NCBI RefSeq assembly: GCF_900142435.1
Contig: NZ_LT670846.1
Location: 352,486-416,485, forward strand
Reading direction: 5' to 3'
Length of the DNA: 64,000 bases
Source: Thermocrinis minervae
GTDB lineage: Bacteria > Aquificota > Aquificia > Aquificales > Aquificaceae
The position numbers and the translations under genes are program-made. The notes below the pieces were generated by a model. That model saw only the letters and a program-made list of their open reading frames with translations. It had not been told where the DNA came from and made no database searches. Below, one piece after another: positions 16,949 to 25,582 of this stretch; position 1 is the stretch's first letter, and every line of letters begins with the position of its first letter.

Positions 16949-16972
16949 TTAACAAGATTACAAAAATGTTAA
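16949..16972. promoter_or_regulatory. Inverted repeat, possible activator site upstream of porin
   Basis: TTAACA (16949-16954) and TGTTAA (16967-16972) form an inverted repeat with a 12-base spacer. It lies about 90 bases upstream of the sigma-54 promoter, a usual distance for an enhancer-binding protein site. The rest of this 170-base gap holds only AT-rich sequence. Confidence 0.35.
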
Positions 16973-17058
16973 TTATTCTACGTACCTTATAGAAGGATTT
17001 AACATCTACAGACTTAGTAAACCCTGCTGTATTCTACAACGGTTTTGATGAAGATTTC

Positions 17059-17074
17059 TGGCACTATTTTTGCA
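17059..17074 (+). promoter_or_regulatory. Sigma-54 (-24/-12) promoter
   Basis: TGGCAC, five bases, TTGCA is an exact match to the sigma-54 consensus. It lies 39 bases before the porin ATG, leaving room for a short leader with the SD GAGGAGG (17099-17105). It implies control by an NtrC-type activator. Confidence 0.8.
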
Positions 17075-17113
17075 GCAACACCGTATTGAAAAACCTTTGA
17101 GGAGGTTCAAAAG

Positions 17114-18154
17114 ATGGCAACGCTCAGCAAATTGATGAAGTTTATTTCCATCCCTGGATCTGTGACTGCTTTACTGAGTACTTCTTATGCCCTGGAGCTA
17201 AAAGGTGACACCTTTGGAACTCTAAACTTGAGCGGTGCGATAACAGGTTATATGGTATACACGGATAACAAAAGTGACAACAAAAGGATAAGGTACGACG
17301 TTGGTTCTGCTCTCATAAGCCTTTCAAAGACTCCAGAGCCCATAGGCTTTACCATAGTAGGTGGTGCATACTCTTTTCCCGTAGTAGGTGCTCCTCTCTC
17401 AAAAGCTTCTGACTATACTAGCCTATACAGCGCTATCCCTATAGCCTACTTGGAGATATCACCCTCTAAGAGGTTTAGCCTACAGGTTGGTAAGCTTCCA
17501 ACCCTTATTGGCTACGAATCCCCATTCACCTATCAGAACAACTACATACAGAGAGGACTTATATGGAACATGCAGCCTGTAATACACAACGGTCTTAGGT
17601 TTGTGTACACCGCTGACGTGTTTACCCTAAAAGCTGGTGTAAACGATGGCTTCTATACTCTTAGTACTAGCAACCCAAAACCTGCCTTTGAAGGTAGCAT
17701 AGCTTTAACTCCCATAAAGGACCTTTCCCTTTCTTTTAACCTCCTTATACCGGACACAAGCTCAAGACCTAACAACAGAGAGTACAACGCGGTAATTTCT
17801 TACAGCGTCGGTAAGCTGTCTTTTGGAATGGACTTTGTTTACGTGGAGTCTCCTCATACACCATCAAAAGCTGAGGCAGAGGGTGGCTGTTTGCATCTTT
17901 CGTACGCTTTTAACGATAAGCTTAAACTCTCTAGCAGACTTGAATACGTGAAGGATAAATCAGGCGATGGAGTTGATCTTGTGGGTCTAGGAGATGGAAA
18001 CAAAGGCTACACTTTTACCATAAGCCCCTCTTATACAAAGGGCAACCTCTTCGGAAGAGTGGAACTCTCCTACGTAAAGGCAGACAAGCCCTTTACCCAG
18101 AACCTAAAGGATCATCAAACTAGGATGGCTATGGAAGTGGGTTTTCTGTTTTGA
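17114..18154 (+). CDS. Outer-membrane beta-barrel protein, BBP2-type porin
   Basis: 346 residues. A signal peptide of about 26 residues ends at ALLSTSYA, then alternating hydrophobic strands run to a terminal Phe (EVGFLF), the BAM recognition signature. The LQVGKLPTLIGYESPFTYQNN and GLIWNMQPVIHNGLRF segments match the putative porin BBP2/OmpL-like family. It follows an exact sigma-54 promoter, so it is probably induced by a particular nutrient state rather than constitutive. The solute carried is unknown. Confidence 0.8.
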   Translation: MATLSKLMKFISIPGSVTALLSTSYALELKGDTFGTLNLSGAITGYMVYTDNKSDNKRIRYDVGSALISLSKTPEPIGFTIVGGAYSFPVVGAPLSKASDYTSLYSAIPIAYLEISPSKRFSLQVGKLPTLIGYESPFTYQNNYIQRGLIWNMQPVIHNGLRFVYTADVFTLKAGVNDGFYTLSTSNPKPAFEGSIALTPIKDLSLSFNLLIPDTSSRPNNREYNAVISYSVGKLSFGMDFVYVESPHTPSKAEAEGGCLHLSYAFNDKLKLSSRLEYVKDKSGDGVDLVGLGDGNKGYTFTISPSYTKGNLFGRVELSYVKADKPFTQNLKDHQTRMAMEVGFLF

Positions 18155-18162
18155 AATTGTAG

Positions 18163-18168
18163 TATAAT
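18163..18168 (+). promoter_or_regulatory. TATAAT -10 box directly before argF
   Basis: A perfect TATAAT ends six bases before the argF ATG. No SD is present. This fits a leaderless transcript. Confidence 0.5.
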
Positions 18169-18174
18169 ATTCAA

Positions 18175-19089
18175 ATGATACGGCACTTTATAGACCTCTG
18201 GGATATAACTCCGGAGGAAGGGTGGCAAATAATAAAGGATGCCCTGAGGATAAAGGCCGGAGAGGATAGGGAAAAGTACCTTCTTGGAAAGAACATAGCA
18301 CTCATATTCACCAAACCATCCACCAGGACCAGGATATCTTTTGAAGTGGCTATAAACCAACTGGGTGGTAATGCCATCTTCCTGCAGGAGAATAACCTCC
18401 AGCTCTCAAGGGGGGAAGATATAAAGGACACAGCCAGAACCCTCTCAAGGTACGTGGATGGAGTCATCATAAGAACATCCTCCCACAGTATGCTTGAGGA
18501 GTTCACCAAATACTCTTCTGTTAACGTCATAAACGCGTTGACAGACAAGTCGCATCCTTGTCAGGTTTTGAGTGATGTGTTTACCCTGTATGAGGTTTTT
18601 GGAGAAGATATAAGGAATATAAAGATAGCTTACGTGGGAGATGGGAACAACGTATGCAATACGTGGCTTGTGGCTGCGGGGCTCTTTGGTCTTAAGCTTT
18701 TTGTATCCACACCGGAGGGTTACGAGCCGAGCAGTTATTATTACCAAGCTGGAGAAGATCTTTGCAAGATAACGGGTGGTAGCATATACCTTACGCCTAA
18801 CCCTGTAGACGCCGTCAAGGACGCTCAGGTGGTCTATACGGATGTTTGGGTAAGCATGAATCAAAACAGGGACGAGGAAAAGATAAAGAAGCTAAAAGCT
18901 TACCAGGTGAACTCAGAGCTTTTAAAGCATGCCCATAGGGATGTCAAGGTCATGCACTGCCTTCCCGCCAACAAAGGTGAGGAGATAACGGAAGATATTT
19001 TTGAAGCACACGCTGACTTTATCTTTACCCAAGCCGAGAACAGATTGCACGCACAGAAGGCACTCCTTAAGTTTTTGTATTACATTTAA
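18175..19089 (+). CDS. argF: Ornithine carbamoyltransferase
   Basis: Converts ornithine and carbamoyl phosphate to citrulline in arginine synthesis. Diagnostic motifs are STRTRISFE (carbamoyl phosphate), SHPCQVLSD, and the ornithine-specific MHCLPANKGEEI near the C-terminus; HCLPA separates it from aspartate carbamoyltransferase. 304 residues is normal. It heads a plus-strand run argF-smpB-aminopeptidase-crp with short or no gaps. No other arg gene is nearby. Confidence 0.97.
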   Translation: MIRHFIDLWDITPEEGWQIIKDALRIKAGEDREKYLLGKNIALIFTKPSTRTRISFEVAINQLGGNAIFLQENNLQLSRGEDIKDTARTLSRYVDGVIIRTSSHSMLEEFTKYSSVNVINALTDKSHPCQVLSDVFTLYEVFGEDIRNIKIAYVGDGNNVCNTWLVAAGLFGLKLFVSTPEGYEPSSYYYQAGEDLCKITGGSIYLTPNPVDAVKDAQVVYTDVWVSMNQNRDEEKIKKLKAYQVNSELLKHAHRDVKVMHCLPANKGEEITEDIFEAHADFIFTQAENRLHAQKALLKFLYYI

Positions 19090-19092
19090 CCT

Positions 19093-19569
19093 ATGGCAAA
19101 GCAGACAGGAGAACACATAATAGCCGTAAACAAGGAAGCTAAAGCCGAGTTTGACATAATAGAGACCTACGAGGCCGGTATAGTCCTTGAAGGTTCAGAG
19201 GTCAAGGCGCTCAGGAACAAGCAGACCGTGTCCTTTAAAGATTCCTTCGTAAGGATAGAAGGGGGAGAAGCATGGCTTTACAACCTCTACATAGCGCCTT
19301 ACAAGCATGCTACCATAAAACCACCGGATCCGACAAGGAAGAGAAAGCTTTTGCTGCATAAGAGGGAGATAATGCGTCTCTATGGTAAGGTTCAAGAGAA
19401 AGGTTATACCATAATACCGCTAAAGCTTTACTTTAAAAACGGAAAGGTGAAGGTAGAAATAGCCTTAGCACGCGGTAAAAAACTCCATGACAGAAGGCAG
19501 GAGTTAAGAGAGAGAGACATGATGAGAGAAATACAAAGGCAAATAAAAAGTGGAAAGATAAAGCTCTAA
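19093..19569 (+). CDS. smpB: SsrA-binding protein SmpB
   Basis: 158 residues matching SmpB, which carries tmRNA into stalled ribosomes. Conserved stretches are YEAGIVLEGSEVKALRNKQTVSFKDSFV, NLYIAPYKHA and the C-terminal ARGKKLHDRRQELRERD tail that enters the decoding centre. It begins three bases after argF. The tmRNA gene itself (ssrA) is not in this window. Confidence 0.97.
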   Translation: MAKQTGEHIIAVNKEAKAEFDIIETYEAGIVLEGSEVKALRNKQTVSFKDSFVRIEGGEAWLYNLYIAPYKHATIKPPDPTRKRKLLLHKREIMRLYGKVQEKGYTIIPLKLYFKNGKVKVEIALARGKKLHDRRQELRERDMMREIQRQIKSGKIKL

Positions 19570-19587
19570 AGCTTAAAATTATAGATT

Positions 19588-20664
19588 ATGTACCAGGAGT
19601 ACATACGCAGGCTCTACACTGTCAACCTGGCACTAAGAGAAGGGGAAAAGCTCCTACTTCTCACAGATGATGAGAAACCTTACCTTGTAGACCTAATGGA
19701 GGAGTTCTACGAAGTGGCTTTGGACATAACACCCCACGTGGAAAAAGTCATCTACCCTTCTCTAAAGGGCCATGGGAAGGAGCCGCCTGCTGAAGTTTGG
19801 GAGAAAACCTTCTCAAAAAAAGCTGTGGAAGTCCTTAAAGAAAAAGGTCTTCTGGATAGAGTTCTAAACAAAGAACCCTATTCAGAGGATGAAGTCATAG
19901 ACATACTGCTTTCTTATTCTCAGGGTACACCGGATGTAGTAGTTGCTTTTGCCCATTACTCTACCACCCATACCTTCTACAGGAAGGTTCTTACCAACCA
20001 CTTTGGCACCAGGTATGCCTCTATGCCTCTGTTTGAACCCCAGATGTTCTTGGGCCCTATGAATGTAGACTGGGACTATGTGGCCAAGCTAAGCACAGAC
20101 CTGGCTGAAATACTATCAGAGGCAGAATGGGCAGAGGTTGTTGCAGAGGGCACAAAGATAGAGTTCTCCCTGTCTGGTAGAAAGGCTATAGCAGACACAG
20201 GACTCTTCCATCAAAAAGGACAGTACGGGAACCTTCCTGCTGGAGAGGCTTTTATAGCACCATTGGAAACATCTGCTTTTGGGAGCTTAACCGTGTTCTA
20301 TGGACCAGACAGACCCCTAGAAAGACCCATAACTTTAAGGTTTAGAAACGGGCAGGTGGAGGAGATAGAAGGGATAGAACCATACAGGGATTTCTTGGAA
20401 GATGTGTTCAAGCAGTACGAAGGGGCCCGTTTTATAGCGGAGTTTGGCGTAGGCACCAACCCAGGAGCCAGAAGACCAGACAACGTTCTGGAAGCTGAGA
20501 AGATCCTAGGGACCATCCACATAGCCATAGGAGACAACCATAGCTTTGGTGGTGTCAACAAAGTACCCTTTCACACGGATTATGTAGTCTTTGAACCATA
20601 CGTGGTAGTAGGAGGTAAGGGATGGCATACGAAGCTTTTAGAGAAAGGCCTGCTAAGAGTTTAA
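19588..20664 (+). CDS. M29-family metalloaminopeptidase
   Basis: 358 residues resembling thermophilic aminopeptidase T/AmpS (family M29). The metal-ligand regions are recognisable: NLPAGEAFIAPLE (Glu ligands), AEFGVGTNPGAR, and the C-terminal block with GTIHIAIGDNHSFGG and FHTDYVVF carrying His and Asp ligands. The enzyme removes N-terminal residues from peptides using two divalent metals. The 3' end overlaps the Crp-type regulator by 43 bases. Confidence 0.88.
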   Translation: MYQEYIRRLYTVNLALREGEKLLLLTDDEKPYLVDLMEEFYEVALDITPHVEKVIYPSLKGHGKEPPAEVWEKTFSKKAVEVLKEKGLLDRVLNKEPYSEDEVIDILLSYSQGTPDVVVAFAHYSTTHTFYRKVLTNHFGTRYASMPLFEPQMFLGPMNVDWDYVAKLSTDLAEILSEAEWAEVVAEGTKIEFSLSGRKAIADTGLFHQKGQYGNLPAGEAFIAPLETSAFGSLTVFYGPDRPLERPITLRFRNGQVEEIEGIEPYRDFLEDVFKQYEGARFIAEFGVGTNPGARRPDNVLEAEKILGTIHIAIGDNHSFGGVNKVPFHTDYVVFEPYVVVGGKGWHTKLLEKGLLRV

Positions 20665-21341
20665 ATATAGAGACTCTTAAAAAGATCCATCTCTTTGAGG
20701 ACCTTTCTGAGCAAGAGATAAAGGCGGCCCTGGAGTACATGAGTTTAAGGGAATTCAAGAAGAACGAGTACCTCTTTTTTGAGGAAGAAGGAGAGCCTGG
20801 TATATACATACTATTAGATGGTCTTATTAAATTGATAAAAGAGACCCACGATGCTCGCTCTGTAATAGTCAGGCTCGTATTTCCTGGAGATGTTTTTGGC
20901 TGGATAGAGTGGGGTAAGAGAACACCAAAGAATACTTACACGGCAAAGGCTGTAACACCCTCCAAGACCCTTTACATATCCAACAAGGACTTTATAAACC
21001 TTGCCATCAAGCATCCCAGCATAGCCATAAAGATGACATGCGAAGCTACCGCTATCCTTATGCAAACCTACGAAACGCTAAAGAGCATAGCAGGCGGTAA
21101 GGTGGAGGAACGCATAGCAAAGGTACTCCTGGACATAGCCGACCGGATAGGTAAGATACAGGATGATGTAATCATAATAGACGCCCCTCTCACACGTATG
21201 GACATAGCGGAGATGACTGGCACAACCGTGGAGACCACCATAAGGACCCTGAGCAAATGGAAGAAGATGGGTATCATAAACACGGACAGAGGTTACATAG
21301 AGATACTCAAAAGGAGAGAGCTGGAGAAGCTAGCCATCTAA
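20622..21341 (+). CDS. Crp/Fnr family transcriptional regulator
   Basis: 239 residues: N-terminal cyclic-nucleotide-type beta-barrel (residues about 20-130), a dimerisation helix, and a C-terminal winged helix-turn-helix with LTRMDIAEMTGTTVETTIRTLSKWKKMGII as recognition region. There is no N-terminal cysteine cluster, so it is not an Fe-S FNR sensor; the effector is unknown. The ATG follows AGGAGGTAAGGG and lies inside the aminopeptidase gene, so translation is probably coupled. The stop overlaps the end of a small convergent ORF by four bases. Confidence 0.93.
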   Translation: MAYEAFRERPAKSLNIETLKKIHLFEDLSEQEIKAALEYMSLREFKKNEYLFFEEEGEPGIYILLDGLIKLIKETHDARSVIVRLVFPGDVFGWIEWGKRTPKNTYTAKAVTPSKTLYISNKDFINLAIKHPSIAIKMTCEATAILMQTYETLKSIAGGKVEERIAKVLLDIADRIGKIQDDVIIIDAPLTRMDIAEMTGTTVETTIRTLSKWKKMGIINTDRGYIEILKRRELEKLAI

Positions 21342-21469
21342 TCTTTAAAAACTTTTCTGTATATGAAATTAGAGATAAGGGCTATAAGTATAAAAAGGGG
21401 TATACCTAAGACTACAAGGACTATTAAAAGCTTCAGGAAGAAGAAAAGCCAGGCGAGAAAGGTCTCCAT
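21338..21469 (-). CDS. 43-residue single-TM small protein after hemB
   Basis: Not recognised. An ATG sharing one base with the hemB stop (TGATG) opens a 43-codon frame starting [15 protein letters not shown] and ending in NFIYRKVFKD. Nearly the whole product is one or two hydrophobic segments, with a basic tail. Translational coupling to hemB and the strongly membrane-like composition support a real gene. Its stop overlaps the end of the crp-type gene. Function is unknown. Confidence 0.6.
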   Translation of the reverse strand: METFLAWLFFFLKLLIVLVVLGIPLFILIALISNFIYRKVFKD

Positions 21470-22452
21470 CAGATCTCACCCTTTATTATCATCTTGGCCA
21501 CATCCTTAGCAAAATAAGTGATGATCATGTCAGCCCCTGCTCTCTTCATGGACAGGAGAGTTTCTACCATGACCTTCTTTTCATCTATCCACCCGAGCCT
21601 TCCTGCTGCCTTTATCATGGAGTACTCACCGCTGACGTTGTAGGCACATACGGGTAGAAGAATCATCTCCTTAACCTTGGATATTATGTCCAGGTACGCT
21701 AAAGCTGGTTTTACCATGACTATGTCAGCACCTTCCTGTACGTCCAAGAGAACTTCCTTCAAGGCCTCCCTTGCATTGGCTGGATCCATCTGGTAGCTTC
21801 TTCTGTCTCCAAAGCTGGGCGCTGACTCGGCAGCTTCCCTAAAAGGTCCGTAAAAGGCCGAAGCAAATTTGGCCGAGTAGGACATTATGGGTATATGAGA
21901 AAAACCAGCTTCATCCAAGGCTTCTCTTATGGCCTTTACCATGCCGTCCATCATGCCAGAAGGTGCCACCATGTCAGCACCGTTTTTAGCATGCGAAACT
22001 ACCTGTTTTTTTAAGTTTTCCAAAGTTTCGTCGTTGCACACCGTATCCCCGCATAAGACACCACAGTGTCCGTGGGTAGTGTACTCGCAGAAGCATACGT
22101 CGGTTATGAGGTACATCTCTGGTACCTCTTTTTTTAGCAGCCTGAGAGCCCTTTGGATTATACCGTCATCGCTCCACGTGTCTGATCCCACTTCGTCCTT
22201 TTTCTCCGGTATACCAAAGAGGATTACGGCCTTTATACCAAGGTCCGCTACCTCCTTAACAGCATCTGCCAGTTTGTCAAGGCTGTAGCGGAAAACTCCA
22301 GGCATGGAGGGGACTTCTTCCACTACGTTGTGTCCATATCTGACGAAAATGGGGTATATGATGTCATCCAGGGTGAGGGTAGTTTCTCTTACGAGCCTCC
22401 TTATGTTCTCCTTTAGCCTAAGTCTTCTGGGTCTTAACTTGGGAAACTCCAT
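21469..22452 (-). CDS. hemB: Delta-aminolevulinic acid dehydratase (porphobilinogen synthase)
   Basis: Condenses two 5-aminolevulinate molecules to porphobilinogen. Both Schiff-base lysine regions are present ([17 protein letters not shown] and [11 protein letters not shown]). The metal-site segment [14 protein letters not shown] keeps three cysteines, indicating a zinc-type enzyme. 327 residues is normal. TAAAAT lies six bases before the ATG with no SD. hemA and hemD lie elsewhere in the window, so the C5 haem pathway is scattered rather than clustered. Confidence 0.97.
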   Translation of the reverse strand: MEFPKLRPRRLRLKENIRRLVRETTLTLDDIIYPIFVRYGHNVVEEVPSMPGVFRYSLDKLADAVKEVADLGIKAVILFGIPEKKDEVGSDTWSDDGIIQRALRLLKKEVPEMYLITDVCFCEYTTHGHCGVLCGDTVCNDETLENLKKQVVSHAKNGADMVAPSGMMDGMVKAIREALDEAGFSHIPIMSYSAKFASAFYGPFREAAESAPSFGDRRSYQMDPANAREALKEVLLDVQEGADIVMVKPALAYLDIISKVKEMILLPVCAYNVSGEYSMIKAAGRLGWIDEKKVMVETLLSMKRAGADMIITYFAKDVAKMIIKGEI

Positions 22453-22458
22453 GGGTAA

Positions 22459-22464
22459 ATTTTA
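22459..22464 (-). promoter_or_regulatory. TAAAAT -10-like box before hemB
   Basis: TAAAAT on the minus strand ends six bases before the hemB ATG, without an SD. It belongs to a short divergent control region shared with the biotin carboxylase gene. Confidence 0.4.
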
Positions 22465-22481
22465 ACACCCCTCTTATGTCT

Positions 22482-22487
22482 TAAAAT
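22482..22487 (+). promoter_or_regulatory. TAAAAT -10-like box before biotin carboxylase
   Basis: TAAAAT ends seven bases before the ATG at 22495. No SD is present. It mirrors the arrangement of the divergent hemB start. Confidence 0.4.
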
Positions 22488-22494
22488 TTAGTCT

Positions 22495-23922
22495 ATGTTT
22501 AACAAGGTCCTGATAGCAAACAGAGGAGAGGTAGCTCTAAGGATAATCAGAGCTTGTAAAGAGTTAGGTATAAAGACTGTGGCTATATACTCCGAAGCGG
22601 ATGCTCGATCTTTGTACGTAAAGAAGGCTGACGAGAGCTACCTGATTCCTGGGGATCCCATAAGGGCTTACCTTGATTATGTACGCATAGTGGATCTAGC
22701 CAAGTCTGTGGGAGCAGATGCCATACACCCAGGTTATGGCTTCCTGGCAGAGAATGCAGAGTTTGCCCGCTACTGTCAGAAGATGGGCATTACCTTCATA
22801 GGTCCAAAGCCGGAGCACATAGAAACCTTTGGAGACAAGGTAAAAGCTAAAAAGGTGATGCAAGAGCTAGGAATACCCACTGTTCCAGGTGTTACAGAAC
22901 CCTTAAGGGATTACAGAGATGCACTACACTACGCAAGGCAGATAGGCTTTCCCGTGATCCTAAAATCTGCTTATGGTGGTGGTGGTAGGGGTATGAGGGT
23001 GGTCAAGTCTGAGGAGGAGTTGCCCGGGCTCTTTGAATCCGCGTACAGGGAAGCGGAGACCTTTTTCGGAAAGGGAGACCTGTTCATAGAGAAGTATCTG
23101 GACAATCCAAAGCACATAGAGGTTCAAATACTGGCAGACAAATACGGCAACGTGGTTCATCTAGGTGAAAGAGACTGCTCTGTTCAGAGAAAGCACCAGA
23201 AGATTATAGAGGTAACGCCTTGTCCTGTACTTCCTAAGGAGATAAGAAACAAGATGCTTGGCCTTAGTGTAAGGGCTATGATGCAGATGGGCTATGAGAA
23301 CGCCGGCACCCTTGAGTTCCTCGTAGATCTAAGAACGGGAGAGTTTTACTTCATAGAGATGAACACACGTCTACAGGTGGAGCACACCATAACGGAGATG
23401 GTTACAGGTGTGGACATAGTCCAGCAGATGATAAGGATAGCGGCGGGAGAGCCTCTACCTTTCACTCAGAACGAGATTACCTTCAGGGGTTATGCCCTTG
23501 AGTTTAGGATAAACGCAGAAGATCCTAAGAGGAACTTTGCACCGTCTCCTGGCAAGATTACAGCTTACTACTCACCCGGTGGCCCTGGTGTGAGGATGGA
23601 CGCAGGAGTTTACAAAGACTTTGTCATACCACCCTACTACGACTCTATGATAGCAAAGCTTAGCGTGTGGGCTATGAGCTGGGAAAGCCTGCTTGCCAGA
23701 GCAAGAAGAGCCATAGACGAATTCATCATAAGGGGCGTTCCCACCAACATACCCCTACACAGGGAGATAATAAGGGATCCAGACTTCATAAGCGGGTACT
23801 TTGGCATAAGGTTCCTGGAGGAGAAGCTACCCACCTACGACTTTGAGGTGGAAGACCTTTTGGATCCAGAAGATCTAGCCCTCGCGGTGGCTGCGGCCAT
23901 AGCGGGTTACTACGGTCTGTAG
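22495..23922 (+). CDS. Biotin carboxylase subunit (AccC / PycA / CfiB type)
   Basis: 475 residues of an ATP-grasp biotin carboxylase. Visible motifs are IANRGEVALRIIRACKELG, HPGYGFLAENA, the glycine loop YGGGGRGMRVV, ERDCSVQRKHQK and FIEMNTRLQVEH. The C-terminal tail ending AAAIAGYYGL resembles the stand-alone subunits of Aquificales pyruvate or 2-oxoglutarate carboxylases, so the partner could be acetyl-CoA, pyruvate or 2-oxoglutarate carboxylase; sequence alone does not settle this. No biotin-carrier or carboxyltransferase gene is adjacent. The 3' end overlaps the convergent lipoprotein gene. Confidence 0.93.
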   Translation: MFNKVLIANRGEVALRIIRACKELGIKTVAIYSEADARSLYVKKADESYLIPGDPIRAYLDYVRIVDLAKSVGADAIHPGYGFLAENAEFARYCQKMGITFIGPKPEHIETFGDKVKAKKVMQELGIPTVPGVTEPLRDYRDALHYARQIGFPVILKSAYGGGGRGMRVVKSEEELPGLFESAYREAETFFGKGDLFIEKYLDNPKHIEVQILADKYGNVVHLGERDCSVQRKHQKIIEVTPCPVLPKEIRNKMLGLSVRAMMQMGYENAGTLEFLVDLRTGEFYFIEMNTRLQVEHTITEMVTGVDIVQQMIRIAAGEPLPFTQNEITFRGYALEFRINAEDPKRNFAPSPGKITAYYSPGGPGVRMDAGVYKDFVIPPYYDSMIAKLSVWAMSWESLLARARRAIDEFIIRGVPTNIPLHREIIRDPDFISGYFGIRFLEEKLPTYDFEVEDLLDPEDLALAVAAAIAGYYGL

Positions 23923-24656
23923 GTTATGCTAACGCCTCTGCTCTCTGTACCGTACTTGCTCAACACCTTCACCGTGTAGATGGTCTCCTTATTGGGTCTT
24001 TCATCCACAAACATGTAGCCTTTGAGGGTTGCTACCTTTTTCCCATCCTTGTACACTACGAAAGCCTCAAAGTGTTCATCGGCTTCATAAGACCAAAGGA
24101 TGTATATGTTCTTTTCATCTACTACGTACTCAAGCCTTTGTACGTCTTTTAACTCAAGGGGTATGGCCTTAAGGCAGATCCTCTCGGGTGAGCTTTCAAC
24201 CCTAGGTCTTATCTCTCCTGTTACAAGAAAGCATACAGGCACGTAATCTTTTCTAACGATGGTCTTTCCTTCAAAGGCTTCTCCTGAGAAGGGATCAAAG
24301 GGTTCTCTGTAGATGTAGTACCTAGTAAAACCTTGCGCCTTTATGATGGCTTGCGATGGGCCTTCTTCAACGATCAGGAGTGGTTTTTCTTTTGGAGCTT
24401 CTGGAAGGCATTCTTTCCTTGTCTTTCCTTCTTGCCTTGTTATCTTAAAGCAGAAGGGTCTTTCCTCCTCCTTTACGTATAGACTTCCTTCTTTTCTAAA
24501 GCCTTGGGCCACCGAAGAACCATCCAAGGGCCTAAAATAAACAGAAGACCCTATCCTCTTTACCTGGTAGCTGGGTTCTAGGAGGGGCATGGTGTCTGCT
24601 TTTATGCCGCACGAAAGAAGGGGCAAAAGAGAGAGAAATAAGCAAATCCTTTTCAT
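23910..24656 (-). CDS. Putative lipoprotein with FN3-like C-terminal domain
   Basis: 248 residues with a lipoprotein signal (hydrophobic core then LLSC lipobox; lipidated Cys at residue 16). The C-terminal ~80 residues (KDVQRLEYVVDEKNIYILWSY to the end) look like a fibronectin type III domain. Four further cysteines are present in the middle. It is last in the tatB-tatC-SDR-lipoprotein run and starts with an ATGA overlap. Function is unknown; an envelope role fits. Confidence 0.75.
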   Translation of the reverse strand: MKRICLFLSLLPLLSCGIKADTMPLLEPSYQVKRIGSSVYFRPLDGSSVAQGFRKEGSLYVKEEERPFCFKITRQEGKTRKECLPEAPKEKPLLIVEEGPSQAIIKAQGFTRYYIYREPFDPFSGEAFEGKTIVRKDYVPVCFLVTGEIRPRVESSPERICLKAIPLELKDVQRLEYVVDEKNIYILWSYEADEHFEAFVVYKDGKKVATLKGYMFVDERPNKETIYTVKVLSKYGTESRGVSITYRP

Positions 24657-25582
24657 CTTATGGACTTTTCAAACTCCTCAAGGCTCCACATAAGGGACTC
24701 TTCGTAAGGGATGGGATCCCTTCCGCACAGGGCCTTAACACCTTCAGACACAACGCCTTCGTCAAGCCCACACACGTTGTCCCTCCACATCATAAGCACC
24801 TGGTCGGAGCTTATCAGAGGCTCATCCATGATCCTCTCCGCAAGAAGACCACCCACAAAGGCGAAACTCTTGGGTATGGGTAGGATGAGCACCTTCCTTC
24901 TCCAAAAGTTGAATATGTCCTCAAGGAGATCTCTAAATCTTACCCTCTTGGTTCCACAGAGCTCGTACATACCTGTTTGTGGATCCTTTAAAGCTTCCGA
25001 AAAGGCGCATGCCACGTCCCTTACGTCTACAGGTTGGAAAAGAAGGTCTGGCTTTGGTATGGCCAAAAGCCTAATGTACTTGGTTATTACCCACATCTGG
25101 CTAAAGAGTTTCTGTTCTGGGCCAAGGATTATGGAAGGTCTCATTATGGCATAGCTTATGCCAGAGTTTATGAGCTCCTGCTCTGCCATGTACTTGGTCT
25201 GGTGGTAGTCGGAGGGAGCTCTTGGATGCGTACCCAAGGAGCTCATGTGAACAACCCTCTTGACTTGAAACTCTCTACACACCTCGTACAGGAGCTTAGA
25301 ATAGAGGTAGTGGACCTTTTTAAAGGTTATACCCTTCCTCCTGCTTTCTGTGAGTATGCCTATGAGATGGACAACTCCTTCAGGTCTAAAGGATTCAAAG
25401 GCTTGCCTTAGGCTTTCCCTGCTTTCAAAGTTTACTTGGTAGACCTTTACCCTCTCACCGAAGATTCTTTGGGCCTTTTCCTTGTTTCTCACGAGAAGAG
25501 CAACCTCATGGGAATCTTCTAGCAGCTTTCTCACTATGTACCTACCCACAAAGCCTGTGGCTCCTGTGACTATTACCTTCAT
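24653..25582 (-). CDS. NAD(P)-binding SDR protein (NDUFA9/atypical SDR type)
   Basis: 309 residues with an N-terminal Rossmann motif TGATGFVGRYIV (GxxGxxG) and a modified active site: serine in HMSSLGTHP and YHQTK in place of YxxxK spacing. This arrangement is typical of extended/atypical SDRs related to complex I subunit NDUFA9 and quinone- or sugar-modifying reductases. It overlaps tatC by four bases (ATGA). The substrate is unknown. Confidence 0.85.
   Translation of the reverse strand: MKVIVTGATGFVGRYIVRKLLEDSHEVALLVRNKEKAQRIFGERVKVYQVNFESRESLRQAFESFRPEGVVHLIGILTESRRKGITFKKVHYLYSKLLYEVCREFQVKRVVHMSSLGTHPRAPSDYHQTKYMAEQELINSGISYAIMRPSIILGPEQKLFSQMWVITKYIRLLAIPKPDLLFQPVDVRDVACAFSEALKDPQTGMYELCGTKRVRFRDLLEDIFNFWRRKVLILPIPKSFAFVGGLLAERIMDEPLISSDQVLMMWRDNVCGLDEGVVSEGVKALCGRDPIPYEESLMWSLEEFEKSIR

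Noticed and set aside
18115-18864. Minus-strand open frames across argF
   Set aside because: They are shadows of argF and the porin end, with compositions unlike real proteins.
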